DNA from: Estrella lausannensis
Lineage (GTDB): Bacteria > Chlamydiota > Chlamydiia > Chlamydiales > Criblamydiaceae
Reading direction: 5' to 3'
Length of the DNA: 64,000 nt
NCBI RefSeq assembly: GCF_900000175.1
Contig: NZ_CWGJ01000028.1
Span: forward strand, 62,001 to 126,000
Shown: positions 44,530-52,185 of the stretch, piece after piece
Position numbering within the stretch: position 1 is the first letter of the stretch
Layout: each line of letters opens with the position of its first letter
Position numbers and translations under genes: made by a program
The notes under the pieces: generated by a model
Database searches by the model: none
The model's input: the letters and a program-made list of their open reading frames with translations, nothing else
Told to the model about the DNA's origin: nothing

Positions 44530-45692
44530 TGGATAAGCCTGCAAAGCCCAGAAGTCTAATCGCTCTGTTTGCGAGCGGCTTTTTGATGGGGCTTGCCGAT
44601 CTGATACCAGGCATATCGGGAGGTACTGTCGCCTTCATTTTAGGAATCTGGGAGGAGCTGATCCTTTCGATTAAAAATGTGTCTGGCGCAGCTTTGGCGT
44701 TTGTAATGCGGAAGAAGGGGCACGAGAGCGCCGGTGTGAAATCCCTTCTTTTCCTCGGACCAGTTCTCCTGGGGATCGGGCTTGCCATATTGCTCTTCAC
44801 AAAAGCTGTCGATCAACTGCTCAACAATCCGGTGGAGAGGGTGTATCTCTACAGCGCCTTTTTTGGACTGATCATCGCCTCTTGCGTTCTGTGCCTAAGC
44901 AAAATCAGCAGCTGGTCCCGGCCACGGTACATGCTCTTTTTTATATCGGCCGCTGCCGCCTTTTACCTGACGAATGCCAAACCGGGAGAAGTATCCGGTC
45001 AACCCCTCTACACCTTGCCTCTCGATAAATCCTTGGCCACATCTGCAACTCAACCTCTGAACAACTACGATAGAGGTCTCCATCGCCTGACGGGGGTGGA
45101 TGAGACGACGCTTGCCGCCATGAAGGCAAAAGGAATTATCAGTAGTGATCAGACGGTTATAGATGAGACGACCGGCACTGTGCTTACTTTACGAGATATT
45201 TCCCTCAAAAAAGAGGGGAGTGCGCTTAATTTTTGGGTCATATTCTGCGGCGCCGCCGCCATTTCGGCAATGCTTCTGCCCGGTATTTCCGGCAGTTTTT
45301 TGCTGGTTGTGCTGGGGATGTATCCGACCGTGATCGGTAACGTTGCCGACTTTATCAATGCCCTGCAGAACGGACACCTTGACTGGGGCAGTTGTTTGTT
45401 TCTTCTCCAGTTTGCCTTAGGGATATTGCTGGGTGCTGCTTGCTTTTCCAAGGTGATCGGAGCTCTTTTTGAGAGATATCACGACAATGGGATGGCGTTG
45501 GTGGCAGGTTTTGTCGCCGGTTCGTTAGGTGTTGTGTGGCCTTTTTGGTCCTATGGATATGTGCTGGATCCCATCAAAATTGAGAAAGGAGCGCGTCTTA
45601 TTGCTGTCGAGCCCATTATTCCCGGGTTCCAGGAGATGGCTCACTGCCGCTTTGTCATTCAGCGCTGTCTTTGTGATAGAATACGTCGCTAA
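44529..45692 (+). CDS. DUF368-family membrane protein (undecaprenyl-phosphate transporter type), apparently frameshifted at the 3' end
   Basis: A 387-aa polytopic protein with the DUF368 hallmark GLADLIPGISGGTVAFILGI and the second half-repeat motif AISAMLLPGISGSFLLVVLG. DUF368 proteins (PopT) return undecaprenyl phosphate across the inner membrane in cell-envelope synthesis. The last 18 residues (AHCRFVIQRCLCDRIRR) are hydrophilic and odd, while the adjacent frame from about 45628 encodes a normal-looking final helix (RWLTAALSFSAVFVIEYVAN) and runs to 45735. A one-base insertion near 45626-45640 would explain this. Coupled to rodZ. Confidence 0.85.
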   Translation: MDKPAKPRSLIALFASGFLMGLADLIPGISGGTVAFILGIWEELILSIKNVSGAALAFVMRKKGHESAGVKSLLFLGPVLLGIGLAILLFTKAVDQLLNNPVERVYLYSAFFGLIIASCVLCLSKISSWSRPRYMLFFISAAAAFYLTNAKPGEVSGQPLYTLPLDKSLATSATQPLNNYDRGLHRLTGVDETTLAAMKAKGIISSDQTVIDETTGTVLTLRDISLKKEGSALNFWVIFCGAAAISAMLLPGISGSFLLVVLGMYPTVIGNVADFINALQNGHLDWGSCLFLLQFALGILLGAACFSKVIGALFERYHDNGMALVAGFVAGSLGVVWPFWSYGYVLDPIKIEKGARLIAVEPIIPGFQEMAHCRFVIQRCLCDRIRR

Positions 45693-45757
45693 CAGAAAGA
45701 AGAGGGGTCCCAAATTCAACGGAAAGGCATGTTGAGTTGGCGGTGTGGACTGCTTTT

Positions 45758-46516
45758 TTAAGATTTTAAGACAGGTTCATAGAATACACGGGTTAGAAAG
45801 AGGCCTTTTGCCGGAGCAGTAATGCCGGCTCTCGTCCTGTCTTTACTAAGAAAAACCTCCTCAATGTCGCTGGCGTTAAGCTTACCCATTCCGATATATG
45901 CAAGGGTTCCGGCGATATTGCGGGCCATTTTGTACAGGAAGTGGTCTGCTCTGATTGCGATTGCGATCTCCTCTTTCGACTCTTCGATCCGGATTTCCAT
46001 CAGGTTTTTGACTGCATCTTTTTCATCTCCACCCTTGCAGGCGTTGGAGAACCCGCTGAAGTCCTTTTTCCCGACAAAAAGAGGGGCAGCTTCCCGCATC
46101 GCTTCTACAGATTTTATGAAAGGACAATGCCAGGAGTAGAGTCTTTTGAAAGGCAGCTCGACTTGTGTCCGGGAGATGTAGTAGTGATACTCTTTGGCCA
46201 CGACATCCAGTGTGGGATGGAATTTGTCAGGTGCTATCTCGCCACTCATAACGCGGATATCGTTCGGCAGTATGCAGTTCAAGCTGTAGACTAGCTTCGA
46301 TAAGTTGAGAGGGGATTCTGTGAAGAAATTGACAACCTGTCCTCGGGCGTGAACGCCCCTGTCGGTTCTTGATGCCGCTTGCAGGCTAAGGGGGTGCCTC
46401 AATATAGTTTGAAGCGCTTTTTCAAGCTCCTCTTCTACGCTAGGTCCGGTTATGGTTTTCTGCCACCCGAACAGGTTGCTGCCATCATAGGCGATGACAA
46501 GTTTGACATTAGCCAT
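45758..46516 (-). CDS. truA: tRNA pseudouridine synthase A
   Basis: A 252-aa enzyme that makes pseudouridine at positions 38-40 of the tRNA anticodon stem-loop. Motifs: IAYDGSNLFGWQ, the catalytic aspartate in AASRTDRGVHARGQVVNF, and FLYKMARNIAGTL near the end. Length is as expected. Its start overlaps the upstream marC paralogue by eight bases, suggesting cotranscription. Confidence 0.96.
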   Translation of the reverse strand: MANVKLVIAYDGSNLFGWQKTITGPSVEEELEKALQTILRHPLSLQAASRTDRGVHARGQVVNFFTESPLNLSKLVYSLNCILPNDIRVMSGEIAPDKFHPTLDVVAKEYHYYISRTQVELPFKRLYSWHCPFIKSVEAMREAAPLFVGKKDFSGFSNACKGGDEKDAVKNLMEIRIEESKEEIAIAIRADHFLYKMARNIAGTLAYIGMGKLNASDIEEVFLSKDRTRAGITAPAKGLFLTRVFYEPVLKS

Positions 46517-47105
46517 GATGCGGGATTGTTTCGATGAAGAGAATCACGCCTTCGGCCACCCTCTGAATGGCTAGGAGAATCAAAATCATGCCCATCAGTC
46601 TCTCCGCCGCCAGCAGCCCATTCTCTCCAAGAAATGAGCGGATTTCATGAGAAAATGATAAAATGAGCAGGCCAAGGCACCACGCAATAGCCATTGCTAA
46701 AAGCACAAAGAAAAACTCCTCTTCATGAGAGAAGAGCATGATGGTTGCGAGAAGAGAGGGTCCGGCAATCAGGGGGATGGCCAGCGGTATGATGTAGGGA
46801 GGTTCTTTCGGAAGGTTGTTTCTCAGACTTTTACTGGAGGGAAACAGAATTTGAAATGAGGTCAGAAATAAGATGGCGCCAGAGCTGATATAAACAGTCG
46901 GAACTCCCAGTTGTAAAAATTGCAGCAGCCACTCTCCTATCAGGGCAAATACAAGCATGACAATGCCCGCAAACAGCATTTCGCGTAAAACTGCCTTCTT
47001 GTATTCCGAACGGCTCGTTCCCTTCAATTGGTCAATGAATGAGCTGATGTTGCCGAAGGGATCCATGATGAGAAAAAAGATTAGCGAGAGTGAAGCTAAG
47101 GTCAT
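46509..47105 (-). CDS. MarC-family membrane protein 1
   Basis: A 198-aa inner-membrane protein with six predicted helices. FLIMDPFGNISSFIDQLKG and IPLAIPLIAGPSLLATIMLF are the two half-repeat signatures of the MarC/UPF0056 family. Function unknown; earlier links to multiple antibiotic resistance were not confirmed. It overlaps truA by eight bases and is followed 40 bases upstream by a second member. Confidence 0.9.
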   Translation of the reverse strand: MTLASLSLIFFLIMDPFGNISSFIDQLKGTSRSEYKKAVLREMLFAGIVMLVFALIGEWLLQFLQLGVPTVYISSGAILFLTSFQILFPSSKSLRNNLPKEPPYIIPLAIPLIAGPSLLATIMLFSHEEEFFFVLLAMAIAWCLGLLILSFSHEIRSFLGENGLLAAERLMGMILILLAIQRVAEGVILFIETIPHHG

Positions 47106-47145
47106 GATGTATTTATCCTCTAGTTAACGATCCCGTTGCCCTTGT

Positions 47146-47745
47146 CTAGGCAGCGGCTAAAAAAAGTTTGATGCCGGAAAGAAGCATCTGAATGGCAATC
47201 ATCGCCAGGACCATTCCCATAAACTGCTCGAGTGCGGTGACTCCCTTATTACCCAAAACCTTCTGCAAATAAGGTGTGAACAGCAGTACCGGGATGACTC
47301 CCAGCCAGGCGATTAAGATACCGGTTGAAAGGGTCAGAAAGCCGGGTAGCTCTCTCGATTTCAACATGATTGTCGCCATCAGGCTTGGGCCTGTCAGCAA
47401 GGGCGTTGCTATTGGAACGATGAAAGGCTCTTGTTTTTTTTTGTCCCCTGAACTTTCTCCCTTAACTGGAAAAATGAGGGAGAGGGAGACAAAAAAGAGA
47501 AGCAGGCCGCCGCAGAAGGAGACGGTGTAATCCTTAAGATCGAGCAGATGGAGAAACCATTCTCCAAAAAACTGAAAAAATAGGGCGATCAGAAGGGAAA
47601 AAATCCCTTCCCGTATCATGATGGCCCGTTGCCTCTCGATGGGAAAATCTTTGATGATGGCCAAAATGGCAGGAGAGTTCCCGATGGGATTGCAAATGAT
47701 GAACAGCATGGTCGCTATGGCAAAAACAGCTGAAAAATCGATCAA
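47146..47745 (-). CDS. MarC-family membrane protein 2
   Basis: A 199-aa paralogue of the downstream gene, with FIICNPIGNSPAILAIIKD and VPIATPLLTGPSLMATIML. Same length, helix count and position of motifs. The two probably arose by tandem duplication and, as in dimeric half-transporters, could form a heteromer; this is inference. Confidence 0.9.
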   Translation of the reverse strand: MIDFSAVFAIATMLFIICNPIGNSPAILAIIKDFPIERQRAIMIREGIFSLLIALFFQFFGEWFLHLLDLKDYTVSFCGGLLLFFVSLSLIFPVKGESSGDKKKQEPFIVPIATPLLTGPSLMATIMLKSRELPGFLTLSTGILIAWLGVIPVLLFTPYLQKVLGNKGVTALEQFMGMVLAMIAIQMLLSGIKLFLAAA

Positions 47746-47863
47746 ATTATCTCTCCGTCTTGAGTCTGTTCAAAATCGGTTTCTTTTATTTCTTACGGTG
47801 CAGACTAACTATAACCGATCTTCCAATATCTAAAAAGGCGCGGTTTTTTTAGGGCAGTATGGC

Positions 47864-48022
47864 GTAGGCCGAAATGATCTCTAAATTGGGTATGGGGGCT
47901 TTGAGAAAGGCTCAAGATCGAAGAGTGTAAGTTGCCTCATATTTCTAATATTAGGTGACTTATGGTCTTTCAGTTTTGGGGCTCTTTTCTAGGCAGCAAA
48001 TTTTGCGACAATTTCGGTATAT
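47864..48022. repeat. Palindromic repeat, long form, diverged
   Basis: Contains GGGGGCTTTGAGAAAGGCTC, the loop CATATTTCTAATATTAGGTG and the right end TTTCGGTATA. The left end (TAGGCCGAAATGATCTCT) is mutated. Confidence 0.8.
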
Positions 48023-48041
48023 TCATGTGAAGCGAAAAACG

Positions 48042-48572
48042 TTAGCAGTTTAAGATCTCATCACGCATCAGGGAATCTTCCTTACCGGAGGATGCTCTGT
48101 GCTTTTCTGCGAGGGCAAATCTGTGGTTGGCCTCTGCTACGATGCCGTTAAAAATACCGAGCAGAACAGCTGCTATTATCGAGGCGATTTGTGAGATGAT
48201 TAGGAGTCCTGCGGCAGACGCTAAAGCTGCTGCCTGCAAAAAGGGGTGCTCCTCCTGGAACTGAACAGCTCTTCTTTCGAGCGTGTGGATGATTGATAAG
48301 TCAGTGAAACATAATATCTTCCACAGGAACTTGGACGAGAAGGTCGCGGCAGCCAGTGCGAAACAGGTGGCCGCGATCGGAGGAAATAGTACGGTCATGA
48401 CAAGACCAGCGATGATAAATCCAATGGCAGCGAGAGGGGTCTCGGTAATCAATCCGACGACTACCTTAAAGCCTCGCCATAGAAAAGAAGGTTGCGGAGG
48501 AGCGAAAGAGCCCTCGAAATCGAAGCTTTCATCAAGCGAATTTACTTGATATGGTGGGATAAATGCGCTCAT
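48042..48572 (-). CDS. Inc-like membrane protein with two bilobed hydrophobic domains
   Basis: A 176-aa protein with two long bilobed hydrophobic regions: ETPLAAIGFIIAGLVMTVLF plus IAATCFALAAATF (about residues 43-83), and LQAAALASAAGLLIISQIAS plus IIAAVLLGIFNGIV (about 110-145). The rest is hydrophilic, with a proline-rich N-terminus. Bilobed hydrophobic pairs are the recognised hallmark of chlamydial inclusion-membrane (Inc) proteins, so this is a candidate; no sequence family can be named. Start ATG 48572 with AGGAAAG upstream. Confidence 0.75.
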   Translation of the reverse strand: MSAFIPPYQVNSLDESFDFEGSFAPPQPSFLWRGFKVVVGLITETPLAAIGFIIAGLVMTVLFPPIAATCFALAAATFSSKFLWKILCFTDLSIIHTLERRAVQFQEEHPFLQAAALASAAGLLIISQIASIIAAVLLGIFNGIVAEANHRFALAEKHRASSGKEDSLMRDEILNC

Positions 48573-48975
48573 CAATCTTTCCTGAAATAGCAGATCAGTC
48601 GGTTCTATCTGCCGAAAGTGTCTAAGTCACTGTTTGTATCTGAAAGGATGCCATTGAGCTGGAACCGGCAGATAGGCTATAGTGCCAAGCGCGTTGAATA
48701 TTCGCCAAGAATAAATTATACCGTATACCTCTCGAAATTTAGCAGAAGGGTTTTTGTAAATATCCCAATCCAGAGTTTTGAAACAGTTTCGGTAAATCGC
48801 GAAGAGATTTGAAATGAGGATTGGCGACCAGAAAGAGGGTGGAAAGTGCCCATAAAAGGCAAAAAACTATTCGACAACCTCTTTTTGGGCCAATAGCTTA
48901 CGATGATAAGCATTGGCATTAAATTCACGCTTTTTTTAGGTTTCTTCGGTATCAAATAATCCTGACAAGGTACTG
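48573..48975. other. Divergent intergenic region
   Basis: About 400 bases. Two far-apart repeat ends are visible: CTGCCGAAAGTGTCTAAG at 48609 and GAGTTTTGAAACAGTTTCGGTA at 48773-48794. They may be the arms of one decayed copy carrying an insertion, or two separate remnants. No gene. Confidence 0.45.
48606..48796. repeat. Possible decayed repeat copy with replaced centre
   Basis: Ends CTGCCGAAAGTGTCTAAG and AGTTTTGAAACAGTTTCGGTA face each other 190 bases apart. The interior does not match the usual centre. Confidence 0.4.
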
Positions 48976-49827
48976 ATGGCTAAGGGATTTACCCACGACA
49001 TTTCTCTTTCTCCGGCTAGCAGCGGCGCTGCACGATCTCTTTATTGGATGACGGATTTGCATTTGGACGCAATGCCTGAGGAGAAGTGGAAGCTGTTCTT
49101 CCGCCAACTCTCCCATGAGGCGTTTGATGGCCTTCTGATTGGAGGCGATATCGTGAATGGGATCAATTCCCTCAAAGTGCTCAAAGAGATAGAGGGTATT
49201 ATCGAACGGCCCCTCTATTTTGTACTGGGCAATCACGATTTTTATTACGGGTCGATCGAGAAAATCCGTAAACTTGCCAAGGCCTTGGCAATGAAAACTG
49301 CAAATTTACACTACCTCACCTACAGTGATCCGATTCCGCTAAACGCTGATGTGGCTTTGGTGGGACATGATGGCTGGAGCGATGCGCGAACCGGCAATTT
49401 TCTGGCCTCAACCATCATGCTCAACGATTACCTCTTTATTGAGGAATTGAAGAAGCTGAAAGGGAAGGATCTGGAAGGGAAGTTGCAGGAGCTGGGACAT
49501 AAGTCCGCCTTAAGCGCCGAGATTGTGCTCATGAAAGCCTTGGATCAATTTAAAACAGTGGTTTTTTTAACGCACTCTTCTCCCTTCAGGGAAGCGTGTC
49601 TTTACGAGGGCAAGATATGCGATGACAATTGGGGGCCTCACTTTGTGTCCACTGCGGTAGGTCAGATGTTATCGAAGGCAGCGAGGGCATATCCTGATAA
49701 ATCTCTGCTCGTACTCTCCGGTCACTCGCATGAGAAGGCTGATGTGTCCATGGCCGATAATCTCCGCGTTCTCTCTGGAAAAACCGATCTTGGCAGCTTA
49801 TGCCTTCAAGGGGTGATACGCTTGTAG
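48976..49827 (+). CDS. Calcineurin-like metallophosphoesterase
   Basis: A 283-aa two-metal phosphoesterase with every expected motif: DLHLD (metal ligands), IGGDIVNG, VLGNHDFYYG, LTHSSPF and SGHSHEKAD. It belongs to the broad calcineurin-like group; a substrate cannot be assigned. No signal peptide. The start may be ATG 48976, where TACTGATGG precedes it without a strong Shine-Dalgarno; GACAAGG lies about ten bases upstream. Confidence 0.88.
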   Translation: MAKGFTHDISLSPASSGAARSLYWMTDLHLDAMPEEKWKLFFRQLSHEAFDGLLIGGDIVNGINSLKVLKEIEGIIERPLYFVLGNHDFYYGSIEKIRKLAKALAMKTANLHYLTYSDPIPLNADVALVGHDGWSDARTGNFLASTIMLNDYLFIEELKKLKGKDLEGKLQELGHKSALSAEIVLMKALDQFKTVVFLTHSSPFREACLYEGKICDDNWGPHFVSTAVGQMLSKAARAYPDKSLLVLSGHSHEKADVSMADNLRVLSGKTDLGSLCLQGVIRL

Positions 49828-49869
49828 TATCGCTTCAGTTCCAAAAGCAATAGTGATGTATTGTTCTGT

Positions 49870-50012
49870 TATACCGAAAGCCTATCAAAATTTGGCATGG
49901 GGGCTTTGAGAAAGCCTCGGGATTGAAATCTAATATTAGGTGACTTGTGATCTTTCAATCTTGGGGAGCCTCCTCTTTGCTGAAAAACAATTTTTGAAAC
50001 TCTTTTGGTATA
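49870..50012. repeat. Palindromic repeat, long form with inner deletion
   Basis: TATACCGAAAGCCTATCA end, GGGGGCTTTGAGAAAGCCTC arm, loop TCTAATATTAGGTGAC and right end TTTTGAAACTCTTTTGGTATA. About 20 bases of the left inner arm are missing compared with the copy at 11111. Confidence 0.8.
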
Positions 50013-50144
50013 CGTCAGCGTGGTGCAATGAATCGATCTTGTAGGCGCCCTTTCAGGACGGCTCTTGGAAGTAAATAAAAATTTCGTGGGAGTCGCAGCA
50101 ACTCTCTGTAAAGAGATGAAAAAATGATGCTGAAACGTGCTCAA

Positions 50145-50174
50145 GATCTCAAATTTTGAGTTTATTTCGGTATA
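50145..50174. repeat. Single right-hand repeat end
   Basis: AAATTTTGAGTTTATTTCGGTATA, an isolated arm, directly upstream of the possible promoter for the gene at 50248. Confidence 0.55.
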
Positions 50175-50247
50175 TCCAAAAATGGAGGTGGTGTATAATA
50201 AACCGTTTTTTAGTCCTGTATTTATATTAGTTAATTAAAGGATTCGA

Positions 50248-52092
50248 ATGTTGAAGATAGATGAAAGTCTTAAAGAGTTTTCCTACGCTTTGCGGACCGG
50301 CCAGCAGGTGAATGTGACTAAATCGGGCCATTGGTACGTAGAGGGCTGGTTCATGCGTATCATACGCTGGCTGTTTGATTTAGACACTCCTCGGCTAAAA
50401 AATATCGCCAGTGCGGTTCACAAAGTATTCGATGCAATAGAGCAGGAGCCGCTTAAGCTGGAACAGCCCGGAAAAAAGTTGCGAATCGTTCTGAAGGTGG
50501 CTGCGGCAGCCAGAAAAGCAATTAAAGACTCCAGCATGTACGACGGAGTTTCTGAAAAAAACCTTCTTAAAAGAAAGATTACTGCATTGAAATACCGGAT
50601 CGGTGAAGAACATGGCGGGTGGGATAAGAAACCTGAGCCTGATTCCGACGCGTTTTCAAAAGTTTCAGAGCTAGCCAAGGGTTATAAGGAAAAGTTGTGG
50701 CAGTTTGCCGGGGATGATAAAAACCTTCATGAAGAAGATCTCAAAAGGCTGAAAGAAGTTGCCTGCTATCCTCAATTTGTCAGAATGCTGGAGAAGGATC
50801 CGGTTTTAAGGGAGGAGTACTTCAGCGCAACCATCCGCTACTTAAATCCTCCGGATGTATATATCGAATACCCGGAACTTTCGAAAAGGCTCAAAGCCTC
50901 TTATATCTGCGGTTCGATAGGACGGTTCGCCTATAACGTGCCGCTCAAGATTTCCGTCCAGGGAGCTGAACGTAGTAAGACAGTGACGATGCCGTTTGAC
51001 GGAATGGAATTTTCCGTTTTGGATCCCAAGGCGACCGTGATTTTTGGTGATGGCCACCAAAATACGGTCGAGGCGATTTTTAAAGATATGTACAACAAAA
51101 ATTACGGTCCGGGCGATTACTATTTTACTGGCCCAAATGGCTTTATCCGCTGGAACTATCATAAAATGGCCTCTTACAATGAGCTGAAACAAGAGTGGGA
51201 ACCTGTGAATTTGACGCAACCGAACTGGTGGGAAAATCTGCCGGAGTTCGAGACGCTCACCAAAGAGGAGCTGAAGAAGCGATTCGATCTTAAGAGGGAT
51301 ATTCAAGATGGTGAGTGGGTTGTCGTTTCGCTTGCCGCCAAACAAAATGACCGCCTCCGCATCGACGACTGCCACGGGTATTGCGAAGTGGCGATACCTA
51401 AGGGAGATGGCACGTATGGCTATTATCCGTTCGGTAAGTACGCCACGCGCTTTCCTCAGGGAGCGCTTGAGTTCTTAAGTTTCGTCAGCAATACCGTGCC
51501 CGCGGAAATTGTCTATCCTGATCCTAACCCGAGCTATTCTGGCATCAGACAGCAGGCAGCGCATCCTAGGATTGTGAGTGAAGCCAAAGGAAGAAAGTAC
51601 TTAGAGCAGATAAGGACCGATATCCAAAAAGGGCGTGAAGGCAATCTCGTATTCCAGTTTGCTTGGGAGAACTGCGCTTATACAGTGCAGGATTGGGCTG
51701 ACAGGGCCTTTTGTAAGAAAGGCGCCTGTAATCAAACGCCCCACCTGTTTATAGCACCACTTGTGGATGCCGGAGCCGTTGAACCACTCGATTCGCTGAT
51801 CGGAATTTTCAAGGATCTGCCACAAGGGATGCAGGACGCGCTAGTCGGTACGACCGCCAGTTTACTCGGCTCGGCAAGAGGACTGGTCATTGAAGATGAC
51901 AACGGGAAAAAAGTGAAGAAAAGTGTGGAGAAAAGCCCCTTCCATCAAGGATTTGAACTGGATGGAAACAAAGTGTATCACCACATCCACTTGCCTTCCC
52001 AGCTGCACCGGCAGATCAAAAAAGGAAAGCTTCCAGGCGTCATTTGGTCCGGATTTCAAAGAATGCAGATCACGTCCAGAACGCCCACTTAA
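50248..52092 (+). CDS. Large unknown protein with a permuted-papain-like His/Cys arrangement, candidate effector
   Basis: A 614-aa protein without signal peptide or clear membrane helix. Residues 1-200 are helical and basic. Later there is DDCHGYCEVAIPKGDGTYGY with FGKYATRFP (His376), then about 100 residues on WENCAYTVQDWADRAF (Cys476, Asn475). A histidine on a strand followed by a glycine turn and YG/FG, with a downstream Asn-Cys at the start of a helix, is the layout of circularly permuted papain-fold enzymes (NlpC/P60-related, PPPDE, LRAT-like). No family match can be claimed. The genomic neighbourhood is rich in host-interaction candidates. Function inferred only. It ends before a long hairpin at 52108. 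Confidence 0.8.
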   Translation: MLKIDESLKEFSYALRTGQQVNVTKSGHWYVEGWFMRIIRWLFDLDTPRLKNIASAVHKVFDAIEQEPLKLEQPGKKLRIVLKVAAAARKAIKDSSMYDGVSEKNLLKRKITALKYRIGEEHGGWDKKPEPDSDAFSKVSELAKGYKEKLWQFAGDDKNLHEEDLKRLKEVACYPQFVRMLEKDPVLREEYFSATIRYLNPPDVYIEYPELSKRLKASYICGSIGRFAYNVPLKISVQGAERSKTVTMPFDGMEFSVLDPKATVIFGDGHQNTVEAIFKDMYNKNYGPGDYYFTGPNGFIRWNYHKMASYNELKQEWEPVNLTQPNWWENLPEFETLTKEELKKRFDLKRDIQDGEWVVVSLAAKQNDRLRIDDCHGYCEVAIPKGDGTYGYYPFGKYATRFPQGALEFLSFVSNTVPAEIVYPDPNPSYSGIRQQAAHPRIVSEAKGRKYLEQIRTDIQKGREGNLVFQFAWENCAYTVQDWADRAFCKKGACNQTPHLFIAPLVDAGAVEPLDSLIGIFKDLPQGMQDALVGTTASLLGSARGLVIEDDNGKKVKKSVEKSPFHQGFELDGNKVYHHIHLPSQLHRQIKKGKLPGVIWSGFQRMQITSRTPT

Positions 52093-52107
52093 GTGCGCTC
52101 AGTACGC

Positions 52108-52136
52108 CGGCTTGTGGGCTTTAAGTCCACAAGCCG
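52108..52136. terminator. Perfect hairpin after the 614-aa gene
   Basis: A 10-bp perfect stem, CGGCTTGTGG and CCACAAGCCG, with a nine-base loop, 16 bases after the stop codon. No T-run follows, so termination activity is uncertain. Confidence 0.45.
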
Positions 52137-52142
52137 TGACGA

Positions 52143-52185
52143 TATACCGAAAGGGGTTCAAAATTTGAGGCGCTTTCGGGTTATA
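52143..52185. repeat. Palindromic repeat, minimal form
   Basis: A 43-bp copy, TATACCGAAAGGGGTTCA joined to TTTGAGGCGCTTTCGGGTTATA. On the minus strand its TAA is the stop codon of dapL. Confidence 0.75.

Larger units (their letters stand above)
49828..50247. other. Intergenic region with two repeat copies
   Basis: About 420 bases: a long-form repeat (49870-50012), a lone right-hand end (50145-50174) and a TATAAT-like sequence at 50194-50199, which could be the -10 of the following gene. No gene seen. Confidence 0.5.

Noticed and set aside
48606-48796. Claim of a complete large repeat copy
   Set aside because: The two ends face each other, but the interior lacks the usual stem and loop, so it is listed only as a possible decayed copy.
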